Assembly (NCBI RefSeq): GCF_038502225.1
Contig: NW_027195231.1
Coordinates: 62,001-126,000, forward strand
DNA from: Cherax quadricarinatus
Lineage: Eukaryota > Arthropoda > Malacostraca > Decapoda > Parastacidae
DNA length: 64,000 nt
Reading direction: 5' to 3'
The notes below the pieces were generated by a model, which was given only the letters and a program-made list of their open reading frames with translations, searched no databases and was not told where the DNA came from. Position numbers and translations under genes: made by a program. This document shows, piece by piece, positions 49,956-61,112 of the stretch (position 1 is the first letter of the stretch; every line of letters begins with the position of its first letter).

Positions 49956-52900
49956 GACCCCTGGCGGTCTTCAAGACCCCTGGCGGTCTTCAAGACCCCT
50001 GGTTGTCTTCAAGACCTAATGTTGTCTTCAAGACCCCTGGCTGTTTCAAGACCGCTCGTTTTCTTCAAGACCTTTGACTGTCTTCAAGACCCCTGGCTGC
50101 CTTCAAGACCCGTGGATATCTTCAAGACCCCTGGCAGTCTTCAAGACCCCTGGCTGTCTTCAAGACCCCTGGTTGTCTTCAATACCCTGACTGTCTTCAA
50201 GACCCCTAGCTGTCTTCAAGACCAATGGCTGTCTTCAAGACCAATGGTTGTCTTCAACACCACTGGCTATCTTCAAGACCCTGGCTGTCTTCAAGACCCC
50301 TGGTTGTCTTCAAAACCCTTGACTGTCTTCAAGACCCTTGGCCATCTTAAAACCCCTTGGTTGTCATCAAAACCCCTGGCTGTCTTCAAGACCCATGGTT
50401 GAATTCAAGACTCCTGGTTGTCTTCAAGACACCTGGGTGTGTTCAAGACCCCTGGCCGTTTTCAAGACCCCTGGACGTCTTCAAGACCCCTGGCAGTTTT
50501 AAAGACCCCTGGCTGTCTTCAAGACCCCTGGTTGTCTTCAAGACCCCTGGCTGTCTTCAAGATCCCTGGCTGTCTTCAAGACCCCTGGTTGTCTTCAACA
50601 CCCCTGACTGTCTTCAAGACCCCTGGCTGTTTTCAAGACCCCTGGCTGTCTTCAAGACCCCTGGGAGTCTTCAAGACCCCTGGTTGTCTTTCAGATGCTG
50701 GCTGTCTTCAACATCCCTGGCAGTCTTCAAGACCCCTGGTTGCCTTCATGACACCTGGCTGTCTTCAAGACTCCTAGTTGTCTTCAAGAGACATGACTGT
50801 CTTAAAGACCCTTGGTTGTCTTCAAGTACTCTGGTTGTCTTCAAGACCCCTGGTTGTCTTCAAGATCCCTGGCAGTCTTCAAGACTCCTGACTGTCTTCA
50901 AGACCCCTGGCTGTCTTCAAGACCCCAGGCTGTTTTCAAGACCCCTGGTTGTCTTCAAAACCCCTGTCTTCAAGACCCTTGGTTGTCTTCAAGACCCCAA
51001 GTTGTCTGCAAGACCCCTAGTTGTCTTCAAGACCCCTGACTGTCTTCAACACCCCTGGCGGTCTTTAATATCCTTGGCTGTCTTCAAGACCATTGACTGT
51101 CTTCAAGAACCCTTGCATTCAACAAAACCCCCTTGTTGTCTTCAAGAACCCTGACTGTCTTCAAGACACCTGGCTGTCTTCAAGACCCCTGGGTGTCTTC
51201 AAGGCCACTGGCTGTCTTCAAGACACCTGGCTGTCTTCAAGAAACCTAGCTGTCTTCAAGACCCGTGGCTGTCTTCAAGACCCTTGGTTGTCTTCAAAAC
51301 CCCTGGCTGTCTTCAAGACCCTTGGTTGTCTTCAAGACCACTGGTTGTCTTCAAGACCTCTGACTGTCTTCAACAACCTTGGCTGTCTTCAAAACCCCTG
51401 GCTGTCTTCAAGACCCCTGGCTGCCTTCAAGACCCCTGGTTGTCTTCAAGACCCAAAGCTGTCTTTAAGACCCCTGGCTGTCTTCAAGACCCATGGTTGT
51501 CTTTAAGACCTATGGCTGTCTTCAAGACCCATGCCTGTCTTCAAAATCCCTGGTTGTCTTCAAGACGCCTGGCTGTCTTCAAGACCCCTAGTTGTCTTCA
51601 AGACCTCTGACTGTCTCCAACACCCCTGGCAGTCTTCAAGACCCTTGGCTGTCTTCAAGTCCCCTGACTGTATTCAACACCAGTAGCTGTTTACAAAACC
51701 CCTTGTTGTCTTCAAGACCCCTGACTGTCTTCAAGACCCCTGGCTGTCTTCAAGACCTCTGGCTGTCTTCAAGACCCCTGACTGTCTTCAAGACCCCTGG
51801 CTGTCTTCAAGACCCCTAGCTGCCTTGAAGACTCCTGGCTGTCTTCAAGACCTTTTTAGTCTTCAAGGCCCCTGGCAGCCTTCAAGACCCCTTGCTGCCT
51901 TCCAGATCCCTGGTTGTCTTCAAGACCTCTGACTGTCTTCAAGACCCTTGGCTGTCTTCAAGGCCTCTGGCGGTCTTCAAGACCCATAGTTGTCTTCAAG
52001 ACCTCTGACTGTCTTAAACACCTCTGGCTGCCTTCAAGACCCTTGGCTGTCTTCAAGTCCCCTGACTGTCTTCAAGACCGCTAGCTGTCTACAAGACCCC
52101 TTGTTGTCTTCAAGACCCCTGACTGTCTTCAAGACCCCTGGCAGTTTTCAAGACCCCTAGCTGCCTTGAAGACTCCTGGCTGTCTTCAAGACCCTCAGTT
52201 GTCTTCAAGACTCCTGGCTGTCTTCAAGACCCATTGCTGTCTTCAAGATCCCTGGTTGTCTTCAAGACCTCTGAATGTCTTCAAGACCCTTGGCTGTCTT
52301 CAAAACTCCTGGCTGTCTTCAAAACCCCTGGCCATTTTCAAGACCCCTGGCTGCCTTCAAGACCCCTGGCTGTTTTGAAGACCCCTGGCTGTTTTGAAGA
52401 CCCCTGGCTGTCTTCAAGACCCCCTGGTTGTCTTCGAGACCACTGGCTGTCTTCAAGACCCCTGACTGTCTTGAAGACCCCTGGTTGTCTTTAAAACCCC
52501 TGGCTGTCTTTAAGACCCCTGGTACTCTTCAAGACCCCAGGTTGTCTTCAAGATCCCTGACTGTCTTCAAGACCCCTGGCTGTCTTCACGATCCCTGGCT
52601 GTCTTCAAGACCCCTGGTTGTCTTCAAGATCCCTAAATGTCTTCAAGACCCCTGGCTGTCTTCAAGATCCCTGGCTGACTTCCAGACCCCTGGGAGACTT
52701 CAAGACCCCTGGTTGTTTTTGAGATGCTGACTGTCTTCAAGACTGATGGCTGTCTTCAAGACCCCTGGTTGTCTTTAAGACCCCTGGCTGTTTTCAAGAC
52801 CGATGGCTGTCTTCAAGACCCATGGTTGTTTTCAAGACCCATGACTGTCTTCAAGACCCATTATTGTCTTCAAGACCCCTGGTAGTTTTCAAGACCCCTG

Positions 52901-55900
52901 GTTGTCTTCAAGAACCGTTGATGTCTTCAAGTCCCATGACTGTCTCCAAGATCCCTGGTTGTCTTCAAGACTACTGGCAGTCTTCAAGATCCCTTGTTGT
53001 CTTCAATACACCTGGTTGTCTTCAAGATCCCTGGCTGTCTTCAGGACCCCTGGCTGTTTTCAAGACCCCTGGCTGTCTTCAAGACACCTGGTTGTCTTCA
53101 AGACCCTTGGCAGTCTTCAACACCCCTGGTTGTCTTCAAAACTTCTGGTTTTCTTCAAGAACTATAACTGTCTCCAATGCCCATTCATATCTTCAAGACC
53201 CATGTCTGTCTTCAAGACCCTTGCTGTCTTCAAGACCCATGGTTGTCTTCAAGACCCTTGCTGTCTTCAAGACCCATGGTTGTCTTCAAGACCACTGGTT
53301 GTCTTCAAGACTTCTGGCTGTCTTCAAGAACCTAGGTTGTCTTCAAGACCCCTGACTGTCTTCAAGACCCCCGGATGTCATCAAGATCCCTGGCTGTCTT
53401 CAAGACCCCTGGTTGTCTGCAAGACCCCTGGCTGTCTTTAAGACCAATGGTTGTCTTCAAGACCCCTGCCTTTCGTCAAGACCCCAATTATCTTCAAGTT
53501 CCCTGACTGTCTTCAAGACCACTGGCTGTCTTCAAGACCCCTGGCTCTCTTCAAGGCCCTTGGTTGTCTTCAACACCCCTGGCTGTCTTCAACACCTATG
53601 GCTGTCATCGAGACCTGTGGCTGTCTTCAAGACCCCTGGTTGTGTTCAAGACCCATGGCTGTCTTCAAGACTCAAATCTGTCTTCAAGACTCAAATCTGT
53701 CTTCAAGACCCATGGCTGTCTTCAAGACCCCTGGTTGTCTTCAAGACCCCAATCTGTCTTCAACACCCCTGACTATCTTCAAGACCCATGGCTGTCTTCA
53801 ACACCCCTGGCTGTCTTCAAGACTCCTGGGTATCTCGAAGACACCTGGTTATCTTCAAGAAACCAGACTGTCTTCAAGATCTTTGGTTGTCTTCAAGACC
53901 CCTAACTGTCTTCAAGACCCCTGACTATTTTCAAGACTTCAAGACCCCTGGCTGTCTTCAAGGCCCTTGGTTGTCTTCATGACCCCTGGCTGTCTCTTAG
54001 ACCCCTAGTTGTCTTCAAGACCCCTGACTGTCTTAAAGGCCAGTTACTGTCTTCAAGACTCCTGGCTGTCTTCAAGACCACTGGTTATCTTCAACACCCC
54101 TGGCTGTCTTCAAGGCATTTGGTTGTCTTCAAGACCCCTTGCTGTCTTCAAGACCCCTGACTGTCTTCAAGACCCATGGCTGTCTTCAAGACCGTGGCTG
54201 TCTTCAAGTCCCCTGGTTGCCTTCAAGACCCCTAGTTGTCTTCAAGACCCCTGGCTGTCTTCAAGAACCCAGGTTGTCTTCAAGATCCCTGGCTGTCTTG
54301 GAGACCCATGGCTGTCTTCAAGAACCCTGGCTGTCTTCATACCCATGGCTGTCTTCAAGACCCCTTGCTGTCTTCAAGACCCCAATTATCATCAAGACCC
54401 CTGAATGTCTTCAAGACCCCTGGCTGTCTTCAAGGCCAATGGCTGTCTTCAGGACCACTGGCTGCCTTCAAGACCCTCGGTTGTCTTCAATACCCCTTGC
54501 TGTCTTCAACACCCTTGGCTGTCTTCGAGACCCCTGGCTGTCTGCAAGACCTCCTGGTTGTTTTTAAGACCAATTGCTGTCTTCAAGACCCCTTACTGAC
54601 TTTAAGACCCTCGGCTCTCTTCAAGACCCCTGGTTGTCTTCAAGACCCCTGGCTGTCTTCAAGACCCCTTGTTGTCTTCAAGACCCCTTGCTGTCTTCAA
54701 GACCCATGGCTGTTTTCAAGATCTGTGGTTGTCTTTAACACCCATGGATGTTTTCAAGACCACTGGGTGTTTTTAAGACCCCAGGTTGTCTTCAAGACCA
54801 CTGGCTGTCTTCAAGACCCCTGGTTGTCTTCAACACCCCTGGCTGTCTTCAGGACCACTGGCTGTCTTCGAGACCACTGGCTGTCTTCAAGACCCCTAGT
54901 TGTCTTCAAGACCCCTGGCTGTCTTCATCACTCCTGGTTGTCGTCAAGACTCCTGGTTTTCTTCTAGACCTATGACTGTCTCCAATACCCTTGCCTGTCT
55001 TCAAGACCCCTGTCGGACTTCAAGACCCTTGCTGTCTCCAAGACCCCTGGTTGTCTTCAAGATCACTGGTTGTCTTCAAGACCCCTGACTGTCTTCAACA
55101 CCCCTGGATGTCTTCAAGATCCCTGGCTGTCTTCAAGACCTCAATTATCTTCAAGATCCCTGACTGTCTTCAATACCACTGGCTGTCATCAAGACCCCTG
55201 GCCGTCTTGAAGACCATTGGTTGTCTTCAACACACCTGGTTGTCTTCAACACCTATGGCAGTCTTCGAGACCTCTGGCTGTCTTCAAGACCCCTGGTTGT
55301 ATTTAAGACCCCTGGCTGTCTTAAAGACCCCTGGTTGTTTTCAAGACCCCAATTTGTCTTCAAGACTACTGGCTGTCTTCAAACCCTTGGTTGTCTTCAA
55401 AGACCCCTGACTATCTTTAAGACCCCTGGCTGTCTTCAAGACCCCTGGCTCTCTTCAAGACCCATTGGTGTCTCCAAGACCACTGGTTGTCTTCAAAACC
55501 CTTGACTGTCTTCAAGACTCTTGGTTATCTTCAAGACCCCTAATTGTCTTCAAGACTTCTGACTTTCTTCAAGACCCCTGACTGTCTTCAAGACCACTGG
55601 TTCTCTTCAAGACCCCTGGCTGTCTTCAAGGCCCTTGTTTGTCTTCATGACCCCTGGCTGTCTTCAAGACCCCTGGTTGTCTTCAAGACCCATGGTTGTC
55701 TTCAAGACCCCAAATTGTTTTCAAGAACCCTGGCTGTCTTCAAGACCCTTGGTTGTCTTCAAGACCCCTGGTTGTCTTCAAGACCCCTGACTATCTTCAA
55801 GACCCCTGGCTGTCTTCAAGACCCATGGCTGTCTTTAAGACGTCTTGGTGTCTCCAAGACCCCTGGTTGTCTTCAAGACCTCTGGTTGTCTTCAAGAGCC

Positions 55901-58900
55901 TTGGTTGTCTTCAAGACCCATGGACAGTCTCTAAAACCCTTGGTTGTCTTCAAGACCCCTGGCTGTCTTCAAGACCACTGGCTGTCTTCAAGATCCCTGG
56001 TTGTCTTCAAGACCCATGATTGTCTTCAATACCCCTGGTTGTCTTCAAGATCCCTGGTTGTCTTCACGACCCCTTTCTGTTTTCAAGACCCCTGGTTGTC
56101 TTCAAGACCTCTGGTTGTCTTCAAGACCCCTGGGTGTCTTCAAGACCCCTGGTTGTCTTTAAGACCACTGACTGTCTTCAAAACTCCTGGCTGTCTTGAA
56201 GGCCCCTGGCTGCCTTCAAGACCTCTCGTTGTCTCCAAGACCCATTACTGTCTTCAACACCTCTTGCTGTCTTCAAGATCCTTGGCTGTCTTCAACACCC
56301 CTGGCTGTCTTCAAGACCCCTGGCTGTCTTCAAGACCCGTAGTTGTCTTAAAGACATCCTGACTGTCTTCAAGACCCCTTGTTGTCTTCGACACCCCTTG
56401 CTGTCTTCATGACCCATGGCTGTCTTGAAGACCCATGGCTGTCTTCAAGATCCCTGGCTGTTTTCAAGACCACTGGGTGTCTTTAAGACCCCAGGTTGTC
56501 TTCAAGACCACTGACTGTCTTCAAGACCCCTTGTTGTCTTCAACTCCCCTGGCTGTCTTCAGGACCCCTGGCTGTCTTCGAGACCACTGGCTGTCTTCAA
56601 GACCCCTAGTTGTCTTCAAGACCCCTGGCTGTCTTCATCACTCCTGGTTGTCGTCAAGACTCCTGGTTTTCTTCTAGACCTATGACTGTCTCCAATACCC
56701 TTGCCTGTCTTCAAGACCCATGTCGGACTTCAAGACCCTTGCTGTCTCCAAGACCCCTGGTTGTCTTCAAGATCACTGGTTGTCTTCAAGACCTCTGGTT
56801 GTCTTCAAGAGCCTTGGTTGTCTTCAAGACCCATGGACAGTCTCTAAAACCCTTGGTTGTCTTCAAGACCCCTGGCTGTCTTCAAGACCACTGGCTGTCT
56901 TCAAGATCCCTGGTTGTCTTCAAGACCCATGATTGTCTTCAATACCCCTGGTTGTCTTCAAGATCCCTGGTTGTCTTCACGACCCCTTTCTGTTTTCAAG
57001 ACCCCTGGTTGTCTTCAAGACCTCTGGTTGTCTTCAAGACCCCTGGGTGTCTTCAAGACCCCTGGTTGTCTTTAAGACCACTGAATGTCTTCAAAACTCC
57101 TGGCTGTCTTGAAGGCCCCTGGCTGCCTTCAAGACCTCTCGTTGTCTCCAAGACCCGTTACTGTCTTCAACACCTCTTGCTGTCTTCAAGATCCTTGGCT
57201 GTCTTCAACACCCCTGGCTGTCTTCAAGACCCCTGGCTGTCTTCAAGACCCGTAGTTGTCTTAAAGACATCCTGACTGTCTTCAAGACCCCTTGTTGTCT
57301 TCGACACCCCTTGCTGTCTTCATGACCCATGGCTGTCTTGAAGACCCATGGCTGTCTTCAAGATCCCTGGCTGTTTTCAAGACCACTGGGTGTCTTTAAG
57401 ACCCCAGGTTGTCTTCAAGACCACTGACTGTCTTCAAGACCCCTTGTTGTCTTCAACTCCCCTGGCTGTCTTCAGGACCCCTGGCTGTCTTCGAGACCAC
57501 TGGCTGTCTTCAAGACCCCTAGTTGTCTTCAAGACCCCTGGCTGTCTTCATCACTCCTGGTTGTCGTCAAGACTCCTGGTTTTCTTCTAGACCTATGACT
57601 GTCTCCAATACCCTTGCCTGTCTTCAAGACCCATGTCGGACTTCAAGACCCTTGCTGTCTCCAAGACCCCTGGTTGTCTTCAAGATCACTGGTTGTCTTC
57701 AAGACCCCTGATTGTCTTCAACACCCCTGGATGTCTTCAAGATCCCTGGCTGTCTTCAAGACCTCAATTATCTTCAAGACCCCTGACTGTCTTCAATACC
57801 ACTGGCTGTCATCAAGACCCCTGGCTGTCTTGAAGACCATTGGTTGTCTTCAACACACCTGGCTGTCTTCAACACCTATGGCAGTCTTCGAGACCTCTGG
57901 CTGTCTTCAAGACCACTGGTTGTATTTAAGACCCCTGGCTGTCTTAAAGACCCCTGGTTGTTTTCAAGACCCCAATTTGTCTTCAAGACCACTGGCTGTC
58001 TTCAAACCCTTGGTTGTCTTCAAGACCCCTGACTATCTTCAAGACCCCTGGCTGTCTTCAAGACCCCTGGCTGTCTTCAAGACCCATTGGTGTCTCCAAG
58101 ACCACTGGTTGTCTTCAAAACCCTTGACTGTCTTCAAGTCTCTTAGTTATCTTCAAGACCCCTGACTGTCTTCAAGACTCCTGACTTTCTTCAAGACCCC
58201 AGACTGTCTTCAAGACTGCTGGCTGTCTTCAAGACCACTGGTTCTCTTCAAGACCCCTGGCTGTCTTCAAGGCCCTTGTTTGTCTTCATGACCCCTGGCT
58301 GTCTTCAAGACCCCTGGTTGTCTTCAAGACCCATGGTTGTCTTCAAGACCCCAATTTGTTTTCAAGACCCCAATTTGTTTTCAAGAACCCTGGCTGTCTT
58401 CAAGACCCTTGGTTGTCTTCAAGACCCCTGGTTGTCTTCAAGACCCCTGACTATCTTCTAGACCCCTGGCTGTCTTCAAGACCCATGGCTGTCTTTAAGA
58501 CGTCTTGGTGTCTCCAAGACCCCTGGTTGTCTTCAAGACCCCTGACTATCTTCAAGACCCCTGGCTGTCTTCAAGACCCTTGGTTGTCTTGAAGACCACT
58601 AACTGCTTTCAAGACCCCTGACTTTCATCAAGATCCCTGACTGTTTTCAAGATTCCTGGCTGTCTTCAAGACCCCTGGTTCTCTTCAACACCCCTGGCTG
58701 TCTTCATTGTCTTTGGTTGGATTCAAGACTCCTGACTGTCTTCAAGACCCCTGTCTGTCTTCAAGACCCTGGCTCTCTTCAAGACCCCTGGTTGCCTTCA
58801 AGTCCCCTGGTTGTCTTCAAGACCCCTGGCTGTCTTCAAGAAACCAGGTTGTCATCACGACTCCTGACTGTCTTTAAGACTCCTGGCTGTCTTCAAGATA

Positions 58901-60947
58901 CATGGCTGTCTTCAAGACCCCTGGTTGTCTTCATGACCCCTGGCTGTCTTCAAGACCCATGGCTGTCTTCAAGACCCATGGCTGTCATCAGGACGACTGG
59001 CTGTCTTCAAGACCCTTGGTTGTCTTCAACACCCCTGGCTGTCTTCAACACCCTTGGCTGTCGTCGAGGCTCCTGGCTGTCTGCAAGACCCCTGGTTGTC
59101 TTTACGACCCCTGGCTGTCTTCAAGACCCCTGACTGTCCTCGAGACCCCTGGCTCTTTTCAAGACCCCTGGCTGTCTGCAAGACCCCTAGCTGTCTTCAA
59201 GACCCCTTGTTGTCTTCAATGCCCCTGGCTGTCTTCAAGACCCATGGCTCTCTTCAAGACCACTGGCTGTCTTCAAGACCCCTTGCTGCCTTCAAAACCC
59301 ATGGCTGTCTTCAAGACCCCTGGCTGTCTTCAAGACCAATGTTTGTCTTCAAGATCCCTGACTGTTTTGAAGACCCCTGGTTGCCTTCAAGACCTCTGGT
59401 TGTCTTCAAGACCCTTGGTTGTCTTCAAGACCCATGGACAGTCTTTAAAACCCTTGGTTGTCTTCAAGACCCCTGGCTGTCTTCAAGACCACTGGCTGTC
59501 TTCAAGATCCCTGGTTGTCTTCAAGACCCATGACTGTCTTTAATACCCCTGGTTGTCTTCAAGATCCCTGGTTGTCTTCACGACCCTTTCTGTTTTCAAG
59601 ACTCCTGGTTGTCTTCAAGACCCCTGGTTGTCTTCAAGACCCCTGGGTGTCTTCAAGACCCGTGGTTGTCTCCAAGACCCGTGACTGTCTTCAACACCTC
59701 TTGCTGTCTTCAAGATCCTTGGCTGTCTTCAAGACCCCTCGCTGTCTTCAAGACCCCTGGCTGTCTTCAAGACCCCTAGTTGTCTTAAAGACCCCTGACT
59801 GTCTTCAAGACCCCTTGTTGTCTTCGACACCCCTTGCTGTCTTCATGACCCATGGCTGTCTTGAAGATCCCTGGCTGTCTTCAAGACCCCTGGCTGTTTT
59901 CAAGATCCATTGCTGTCTTCAAGACCCCTGACTGTTTTCAAGACCCCTGGCTGTCTTCAACACCTCTGGCTGTCTTCAACACCCCTGGTTGTCTTCAAGA
60001 CCCTTTGTTGTCTTCAAGACCCCTGGCTGTCTTCAAGAGTCCTGGCTGTCTTCAAGAACCCTGGCTGTCTTCAAGACCCCTGGCTGTCTTCAAGGCTCCT
60101 CGTTGTCTTCAAGACCCCTGACTGTCTTTTAGACTCTTGGATGTCTTCAAGACCCCTGGCTGTCTTCAATACCCCTGGCTGCCTTCAAAACCCCTGGTTT
60201 TCTTCAAGACTCATGACTGTTGTCAAGACCCCTGACTGTCTTCAAGACCCCTGGCTGTCTTCAAGGCCCTGGCTGTCTTCTAGATCCCTGTTTGTCTTAA
60301 AGACCCCTGGCTGTCTTGAAGACCCCTGTCTGTCTTGAAGACCCCTGGTTGTCTTCAAGACCCCTGACTGTCTTCAAGACACCTGGGTGTCTTCAAGACC
60401 CCTGGCTGTCTTCAAGACACCTGGCTGTCTTCAAGACCCCTGGTTGTCATCAAGACCTCTGATTGTCTTCAAGATCCTTGACTGTCTTCAAGACCCCTTT
60501 CTGTCTTCAAGACCCCTGGCTGTCTTCAAGACCCTTTGCTGTCTTCAAGACCCCTGGTTGCCTTCAAGACCCCTGGCTGTCTTAAAGACCCCTGGCTGTC
60601 TTCAATACCCATTGCTGTCTTCAAGACCCCTGGCTGTCTTCAAGACCCCAATTATCTTCAAGACCCCTGGCTGTCTTCGAGACCCCTGGCTGTCTTCAAG
60701 TCCCCTGGCTGTCTTCAACACTCATGGCTGTCTTCGAGACCCCTGGCTGTCTTCAAGACCCATGGCTGTCTTCAACACCCATGGCTGTCTTCGAGACCCC
60801 TGGCCTTCTTCAAGTCCCCTGGCTGTCTTCAACACCCATGGCTGTCTTCGAGACCCCTGGCTGTCTTCAACACCCCTGGCTGTCTTCAACACCCATGGCT
60901 GTCTTCGAGACCCCTGGCTGTCTTCAACACCCCTGGTTGTCTTCAAG
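49956..60947 (+). repeat. Giant 21-bp minisatellite, about 520 copies, amplified from LINE-F coding sequence
   Basis: About 11 kb of imperfect repeats of CCCCTGGCTGTCTTCAAGAC plus one C. The unit is 21 bases, seven codons, and reads PLAVFKT in the LINE-F frame, exactly the residues expected at this point of the element. Copies differ by a few substitutions; some are 20 or 22 bases and a few are longer or shorter. Most of it stays open in the three forward frames because the unit has no stop, but these frames are not genes. Longer-range duplications occur at 54.7-58.5 kb. Confidence 0.96.
54700..58560 (+). repeat. Higher-order duplications within the 21-bp array, 913-bp period
   Basis: A segment of 913 bp recurs almost unchanged: landmarks at 55944 and 56857, at 56435 and 57348, and at 56610 and 57523. 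A related segment lies 1710 bp upstream (54900 matches 56610). Another landmark pair is 2623 bp apart (54991 and 57614). 913 is not a multiple of 21, so the blocks moved as units that include irregular repeats. Confidence 0.88.
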
Positions 60948-61112
60948 CAGGCACTGGACATGCACTTAAAGTCAGTACGTGACGAACCTTTCTGTGGGTC
61001 GTAAGTTGGACTGTGTGCAACTAGCAGTAACAGCCTGGTTGATCAGGCCCAGGTGCACCATGAGGCGTGGTCAAAGAACGGGCCGCGGAGGCGTTAACCC
61101 CTGGAACTCTCT
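60948..61112 (+). pseudogene. LINE-F copy F3, right flank of the array: last codons and 3' UTR
   Basis: Continues the LINE-F C-terminus directly from the array: QALDMHLKSVRDEPFCGS, stop TAA at 61002. Then the family 3' UTR (AGCAGTAACAGCCTGGTTGA, GGCGTTAACCCCTGGAACTC) leads into the 3' terminal repeat, from which the next array grows. It corresponds to 37106-37265 of F1. Confidence 0.9.

Noticed and set aside
49956..60947. Many long open frames reading repeats of SSRPLAVFKTPGCLQDPWL
   Set aside because: They are the translations of a 21-bp tandem repeat without stops, open across most of the three forward frames. The parent is a LINE-F C-terminus, not a host repeat protein.
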